From the NCBI GenBank assembly GCA_045580165.1, contig JAZNNG010000018.1:1-10734 (forward strand): a stretch of DNA of 10,734 nucleotides, given 5' to 3'. The notes under the pieces are model-generated. The model saw only the letters and a list, made by a program, of their open reading frames with translations, ran no database searches and was not told the origin of the DNA. Positions 7,374 to 10,734 of the stretch are shown piece after piece. The stretch comes from UBA4717 sp045580165. GTDB taxonomy: Bacteria; Bacillota; Clostridia; Oscillospirales; CAG-272. Position 1 is the first letter of the stretch. Every line of letters begins with the position of its first letter. The translations under genes were made by a program, and so were the position numbers.

Positions 7374-7407
7374 GGAGCAAGGTTGAAATATATCTTGCTC
7401 CTTTTTT
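7374..7407 (+). terminator. Intrinsic terminator of the passenger gene
   Basis: GGAGCAAG (7374-7381) pairs with CTTGCTCC (7394-7401), followed by six T residues (7402-7407). It lies 42 bases after the formyltransferase stop and inside the right end of the element, so the cargo is a closed transcription unit. Confidence 0.88.
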
Positions 7408-7452
7408 ATTGGGTATTCACAAAAAATGAATAAAAAGGTGATTTATGCATAC

Positions 7453-7475
7453 CAATACTTATTTCGTACAGAGAC
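7453..7475 (-). repeat. Right terminal inverted repeat
   Basis: Read inward on the minus strand this begins GTCTCTGTACG and matches 18 of 23 bases of the left repeat. It is followed outward by the second TTTCAAAA. Confidence 0.88.
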
Positions 7476-7483
7476 TTTCAAAA
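7476..7483. repeat. Target-site duplication, right copy
   Basis: TTTCAAAA directly outside the right inverted repeat, identical to 5115-5122. Confidence 0.88.
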
Positions 7484-7507
7484 AGGCGCAATAAGGTGCG
7501 AAGCGCC
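7480..7507 (-). terminator. Possible weak host terminator or repeat hairpin beside the insertion
   Basis: On the minus strand GGCGC (7507-7503) can pair with GCGCC (7489-7485), which is followed by five T residues. A competing small hairpin GGCGC-TTC-GCACC also forms (7495-7507). Before insertion, GCGCC and its T run formed half of a longer palindrome with 5107-5116. Its role is uncertain, because the DUF1846 gene already has a stronger terminator upstream of it. Confidence 0.35.
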
Positions 7508-7544
7508 GTATAATGCTACTAAAAAATTAATCAAACACAGTGCA

Positions 7545-7570
7545 CCTCAAAATTATTTGAGGCATTTTTT
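7545..7570 (+). terminator. Intrinsic terminator, plus strand
   Basis: CCTCAAA (7545-7551) and TTTGAGG (7556-7562) form a 7-bp stem with an ATTA loop, followed after CA by six T residues (7565-7570). It would stop plus-strand transcripts leaving the transposon before they run antisense into the DUF1846 gene. Confidence 0.65.
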
Positions 7571-7572
7571 AC

Positions 7573-7601
7573 AAAAAACACCCCCGACATACCGTCGGGG
7601 G
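7573..7601 (-). terminator. Intrinsic terminator of the DUF1846 gene
   Basis: On the minus strand a perfect 8-bp G/C stem, CCCCCGAC / GTCGGGGG (7581-7588 with 7594-7601), with a 5-base loop is followed by TG and six T residues (complement of 7573-7578). It starts nine bases after the stop codon. Confidence 0.92.
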
Positions 7602-7610
7602 CAAATACAC

Positions 7611-9095
7611 TTATTTGTGGAATAGCTTTTTTGACTGATATGCAGGCTCGCTGGTCATAAAGATTCCGAGCTTTTTCATAACTCCCTCGTCAACGGGAGA
7701 GAGAATGACCGTCGAGTGAGCTTCGCAGTTCATAAGCTTGCCGAGCTGCTTAAGCGCTCTGTCAGCGTTCTCATCGGTGAGAGCACAGATGGAAAGCGCA
7801 ATGAGTATCTCGTCGGTGTGAAGCCTCGGATTGTGACAGTTTAAGTGTCCCGTCTTGAGATTTCTTATGGGCTCGATAACCTCGGGAGAAATGAGGTGAA
7901 CCTCGTCGTCGATGTTGGCAAGAGCCTTGAGTGCGTTCAAAAGCATAGCGGAGGACGCTCCGAGAAGCTTGGTGGTCTTTCCCGTAATGATTCTGCCGTC
8001 GGGAAGCTCGAGCGCGCAGGCAGGCTCACCCGTTTCCGCAGCCTTTGCAAGCGCCGAGGGGATAACCTTGCGGTCATTTGCCGAAATTCCCGCGTGGTTC
8101 ATTATGATCTCGATTTTTTCTGTGTCTTTACCGTCAGTCAAGCCCTTGCGCTTGGAGCAGGCGGTCATATAGTAACGTCTTATTATCTCGGACTTGGATG
8201 CTTCGCATACGTTTTCGTTGTCATAGATGCAGAAGCCTGCCATATTAACGCCCATATCCGTGGGCGACTTGTAAGGACAGCTTCCCGAGATCTTCTGGAA
8301 TATAGCCGAGAGAACGGGGAATATCTCAACGTCACGGTTGTAGTTTACAGTAGTCTTTCCGTAAGCCTCAAGATGGTAGGGGTCGATCATGTTAACGTCA
8401 TTAAGGTCCGCGGTAGCCGCCTCGTAAGCGAGGTTTACGGGGTGCATAAGAGGAAGATTCCAGATAGGGAAGGTCTCGAACTTAGCGTATCCTGCCTTGA
8501 TTCCGCGACGGTTTTCGTGGTAGAGCTGACTCAAGCAGGTAGCCATTTTGCCGCTTCCCGGACCGGGCGCGGTAACTATAACGAGAGAACGCTCGGTTTC
8601 GATGTAATCGTTAGCGCCGAGTCCCTCGTCGCTGACGATCCTCTTGATGTCCGTGGGGTAACCCGGAATAGTGTAGTGATAGAAAACCTTGATGCCGAGT
8701 GCTTCAAGTCTCTTTCTGAATGCAATCGCGGAGCTCTGACCTGCAAATCTCGTGATGACCACGCTGCCGACGTAAAGACCGAAGCCGCGGAACGCGTCTA
8801 TAAGTCTGAGAGTGTCCTGATCGTAGGTAATGCCGAGGTCACCGCGTATCTTGTTTTGCTCAATGTCGGAGGCGTTGATAACTATGACTATCTCAGCCTC
8901 GTCCTTGAGGTTTATAAGCATTTTTATCTTACTGTCGGGAGCAAAGCCGGGCAGAACGCGCGAAGCGTGATAATCGTCAAAAAGCTTACCGCCGAATTCG
9001 AGATAAAGCTTTCCTCCGAAATCGCTGATACGCTCTTTGATATGCTCTGACTGCATTCTTATATACTTGTCATTATCAAAGCCCTGTTTAATCAT
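7611..9095 (-). CDS. DUF1846 family protein
   Basis: This 494-residue protein belongs to the widespread DUF1846 family of Firmicutes, whose biochemical role is not established as far as I know. The N-terminus has the family hallmark KLYLEFGGKLFDDYHASRVL (29-48), which is why I start at the ATG at 9095 (MIKQGFDNDK) rather than at an upstream GTG (9158) lying in the leader hairpin. GGGAG lies five bases before this ATG. Residues 176-184 (APGPGSGKM) resemble a nucleotide-binding P-loop. Further conserved-looking blocks are FPIWNLPLMHPVNLAYEAATADL (209-231), DPYHLEAYG and the C-terminal LKTGHLNCHNPRLHTDEI (413-430). No signal peptide or membrane segment is evident, so it is probably cytoplasmic. 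Length agrees with the family (~495-500). It has its own promoter and terminator, downstream of a same-strand SulP gene. Confidence 0.93.
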   Translation of the reverse strand: MIKQGFDNDKYIRMQSEHIKERISDFGGKLYLEFGGKLFDDYHASRVLPGFAPDSKIKMLINLKDEAEIVIVINASDIEQNKIRGDLGITYDQDTLRLIDAFRGFGLYVGSVVITRFAGQSSAIAFRKRLEALGIKVFYHYTIPGYPTDIKRIVSDEGLGANDYIETERSLVIVTAPGPGSGKMATCLSQLYHENRRGIKAGYAKFETFPIWNLPLMHPVNLAYEAATADLNDVNMIDPYHLEAYGKTTVNYNRDVEIFPVLSAIFQKISGSCPYKSPTDMGVNMAGFCIYDNENVCEASKSEIIRRYYMTACSKRKGLTDGKDTEKIEIIMNHAGISANDRKVIPSALAKAAETGEPACALELPDGRIITGKTTKLLGASSAMLLNALKALANIDDEVHLISPEVIEPIRNLKTGHLNCHNPRLHTDEILIALSICALTDENADRALKQLGKLMNCEAHSTVILSPVDEGVMKKLGIFMTSEPAYQSKKLFHK

Positions 9096-9100
9096 AATTA

Positions 9101-9105
9101 CTCCC
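9101..9105 (-). promoter_or_regulatory. Ribosome binding site of the DUF1846 gene
   Basis: GGGAG on the minus strand, five bases before the ATG at 9095. It supports this start over longer in-frame alternatives. Confidence 0.6.
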
Positions 9106-9131
9106 GTGCCGACGTTGTCGGCTGAATAAAA

Positions 9132-9165
9132 AATCACAGTGCTTGCCAAAACAAACACTGTGATT
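9132..9165 (-). promoter_or_regulatory. Leader hairpin of the DUF1846 gene, attenuator-like or operator
   Basis: Directly after the -10 box, AATCACAGTG and CACTGTGATT form a perfect 10-bp inverted repeat with a 14-base loop. On the minus strand the second arm runs into T residues, giving six T in a row (complement of 9128-9133). It could act as a leader attenuator or as a DNA operator at the transcript start. The predicted start lies within the first arm, which weakens the RNA-hairpin reading. Confidence 0.5.
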
Positions 9166-9194
9166 ATTATACCATTTTTTTAGCGATTTTGCAA
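9166..9194 (-). promoter_or_regulatory. Promoter of the DUF1846 gene (extended -10)
   Basis: On the minus strand TTGCAA (9189-9194), a 17-base spacer and TGGTATAAT with a perfect TATAAT at 9166-9171. The flanking words CTCTTGCA and ATGGTATAAT are the same as in the promoter of the surface-protein gene. Confidence 0.8.
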
Positions 9195-9239
9195 GAGATT
9201 TTTAAGAAAAGATATAATATCCGTAAATATTGGCAGAGC

Positions 9240-10721
9240 TTACGCGTTTACCGACTCTTTTTCTTTACTTTCCGAGATGCCGGCGCGCTTGAGCATTGTT
9301 CTCACGCGTGTGTTTGCATCCTTGATCGTGACGTTTGAGTTGTTTTCGCAAAGCTTAAGGAAGTATTCTGCGGCAGTAACGTCGATGACGCTGACACCCG
9401 ACAGATCGATAACCACTCCTTCGTTGTCCGAAAGCATATTCTCAACCGTACGCTCAAGCTCACCGAGATTTATGAAGAATACCGCGCCCGAAACGTCCAC
9501 CTCAGCAACACCGTGCTCTGCGCGGCAGTTAAGGTCAAGCTTGGTGCATCTGAGCACGAATACTATAGCCGAGTACGCAATACCGATAATGATGGCTATC
9601 GTAAGGTCAAACACAACTGTTGCCGCCATAGTGATAAGAAATTCGCTGATAGCGCCGCGGAATTTGTGAGAGAATATGTACTTTATCTCCTCCCACTCGT
9701 TCATTCTGAACGCGGTCACCATAAGCACGCCTGCGAGAGCCGAGAGGGGGATAAGCGCCATTATCGGACCGAGCACAAACATTGCCGCGAGAAGACCGAG
9801 CGCGTGAACTACGCCGCACACTCTCGTCTGACAGCCCGATTTTATCGCAACGCTGGTACGCGCGATAGCCGCAGTAGCGGGAACACCTCCGAACAGAGGG
9901 ATAAGCATATTTCCGACACCCTGAGCAATAAGCTCCTTGTTGGCGTCGAACTTTTCCTCCTTCATTCTCGATGCGCTTGCTCCGCAAAGTAAGCTTTCTA
10001 TCATAGCGAGAGCCGCAATGCTGATAGCAGGGGATATGTATTCGGGAAGCCTGCTCCATTCAACGGACGCAAACGTGAGTCTTTCGGAAAGGAATAAGGT
10101 CTTGGGAATCTCACCTACCGTCACAACGTCGAATTTGAATACAGAGCAAACAATAGTTGCAACAATAATACCGATGAGCGAGGAGGGCACCTTTGCACCC
10201 CACTTTTTCGGCCAGACTATCATTATCGCAACTACGATAAGGCCGAGAATAACCGAGTAAAGATCGGGCTTAAAGCCAAGCTCTGCGTAGCTGACGAGCT
10301 TTTGAAGCGCGGTCTCACCGACCGATTTGGTGCCGAAGAAATTGTCTATCTGACCGAGCGCGATAATTACCGCGATACCCGACGTAAAGCCCGTGATAAC
10401 GGGACGGGGAATCATAGAAACGAGTCTTCCGAGCTTGAATACTGCCATAAGTATGAGCAAAAGCCCCGCAATAAAGGTAACTACGAAAACTCCCTCAAGC
10501 TTGAACTTGATGATTATGGAAACGAGTACTGCGGACATAGCGCCCGTAGGACCGCTTATCTGGAAGGATGCGCCTGAAAGCAGGCTTATGAAAATACCTG
10601 CAATTATAGCGGTAACAAGACCTGCCGCCGCGCTGGCGCCGCACGCCTCACCGAAGGCGAGAGCCAGGGGAAGCGCAACCGCGGTAACTGTAAGTCCCGC
10701 AAGAAGGTCGGAAATGAACTT
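9240..10721 (-). CDS. SulP family anion transporter with STAS domain (N-terminus disrupted or outside window)
   Basis: This is a membrane transporter of the SulP/SLC26 family, whose members move sulfate, bicarbonate or related anions; the substrate cannot be read from sequence. The frame is open from 10721 and begins with typical SulP text (SDLLAGLTVTAVALPLALAF, then FQISGPTGAM). Counting from the ATG at 10538, many hydrophobic segments lie in 1-330, with the family block NKELIAQGVGNMLIPLFGGV (200-219) and PATAAIARTSVAIKSG (220-235). A cytoplasmic STAS domain spans about 345-425 (VVIDLSGVSVIDVTAAEYF). There is no ATG, GTG or TTG between the in-frame TAA at 10722-10724 and the ATG at 10538, yet the sequence between is clearly SulP. 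The true start must therefore lie further upstream in another frame, pointing to a frameshift at the A run near 10720 or a sequence error. Confidence 0.88.
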   Translation of the reverse strand, partial: KFISDLLAGLTVTAVALPLALAFGEACGASAAAGLVTAIIAGIFISLLSGASFQISGPTGAMSAVLVSIIIKFKLEGVFVVTFIAGLLLILMAVFKLGRLVSMIPRPVITGFTSGIAVIIALGQIDNFFGTKSVGETALQKLVSYAELGFKPDLYSVILGLIVVAIMIVWPKKWGAKVPSSLIGIIVATIVCSVFKFDVVTVGEIPKTLFLSERLTFASVEWSRLPEYISPAISIAALAMIESLLCGASASRMKEEKFDANKELIAQGVGNMLIPLFGGVPATAAIARTSVAIKSGCQTRVCGVVHALGLLAAMFVLGPIMALIPLSALAGVLMVTAFRMNEWEEIKYIFSHKFRGAISEFLITMAATVVFDLTIAIIIGIAYSAIVFVLRCTKLDLNCRAEHGVAEVDVSGAVFFINLGELERTVENMLSDNEGVVIDLSGVSVIDVTAAEYFLKLCENNSNVTIKDANTRVRTMLKRAGISESKEKESVNA

Positions 10722-10734
10722 TTAAGTCGGAGGC

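Larger units (their letters stand above)
5123..7475 (+). mobile_element. IS1595-type transposon carrying a formyltransferase passenger gene
   Basis: The element is 2353 bp and is bounded by inverted repeats beginning GTCTCTGT at both ends, with a perfect 8-bp duplication (TTTCAAAA) outside them. It contains a full-length IS1595-type transposase (5253-6569) and a second gene in the same direction, a PurN-like formyltransferase (6739-7332), with a separate promoter (6597-6625) and terminator (7374-7407). Both genes are much more A/T-rich than the host genes on either side. IS1595-family members with passenger genes are known; from memory, lnu(C) on MTnSag1/ISSag10 is one. I do not recall a purine-pathway passenger. 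Intact ends, duplication and reading frames suggest a recent and possibly still active insertion. Confidence 0.9.

Noticed and set aside
5106..7490. Longer transposon ends including GCGCCTTTTT on both sides
   Set aside because: With those ends no duplication is found. With ends at GTCTCTGT the flanks are an exact 8-bp repeat, and the GCGCC arms are explained as a host palindrome split by the insertion.
7426..7494. A 22-codon open frame (MNKKVIYAYQ...) crossing the right transposon end
   Set aside because: It has no ribosome site, runs through the inverted repeat and duplication, and is too short to support.
7845..9050. A 401-codon plus-strand open frame opposite the DUF1846 gene
   Set aside because: It overlaps a clear family member on the other strand, and its translation has no family features.
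9096..9158. GTG at 9158 as the DUF1846 start
   Set aside because: It lies in the leader hairpin at the predicted transcript start, and the family N-terminus begins at MIKQGFDNDK.
9513..10059. Open frames in other frames or strands of the SulP gene
   Set aside because: Their translations are Arg/Ser/Tyr-rich and lack motifs, while the SulP frame is unmistakable.
1..10734. CRISPR array, tRNA or rRNA genes
   Set aside because: I saw no regularly spaced direct repeats and no tRNA- or rRNA-like stretches in the gaps between genes.

Overview
The window looks like a chromosomal segment of a low-to-mid GC Firmicute, most likely a gut-type clostridium of the Oscillospiraceae/Ruminococcus sort. The evidence is a Gram-positive-style RpoC with no insertion in its trigger loop, an SLH-anchored surface protein with cohesin-like modules, a DUF1846 protein, and U-tract terminators. 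This is inferred from protein character and codon use; no taxonomic search was possible.

Layout: (1) Positions 2-2671 (+) hold the C-terminal three quarters of rpoC, closed by an intrinsic terminator. (2) A second, bidirectional hairpin separates it from a convergent gene at 2763-4982 (-): a secreted surface protein with two cohesin-like modules, an acidic linker and three SLH repeats, with its own extended -10 promoter. (3) Positions 5123-7475 form a complete-looking 2353-bp IS1595-type transposon. It has 23-bp imperfect terminal inverted repeats (18/23) and a perfect 8-bp target duplication TTTCAAAA. It carries two genes: a 438-aa transposase and, behind a separate promoter and in front of its own terminator, a PurN-type formyltransferase with the catalytic Asn/His/Asp set intact. 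(4) Positions 7611-9095 (-) encode a 494-aa DUF1846 protein with a good promoter, a leader hairpin and a terminator. (5) Positions 9240-10721 (-) encode a SulP anion transporter with a C-terminal STAS domain, whose N-terminal reading frame appears broken close to the window edge.

The host genes use C/G-rich synonymous codons (CTC, CTT, AAG, ATC), while both transposon genes are A/T-rich (ATA, TTA, AGA, AAT), which fits recent acquisition. The main point of interest is the transposon. Its ends, duplication, cargo promoter and cargo terminator can all be read directly, and its cargo is a purine-biosynthesis-type enzyme rather than a resistance gene. It landed at the centre of a host palindrome, and it contains extra end-like sequences between transposase and cargo that may record how the cargo was acquired.
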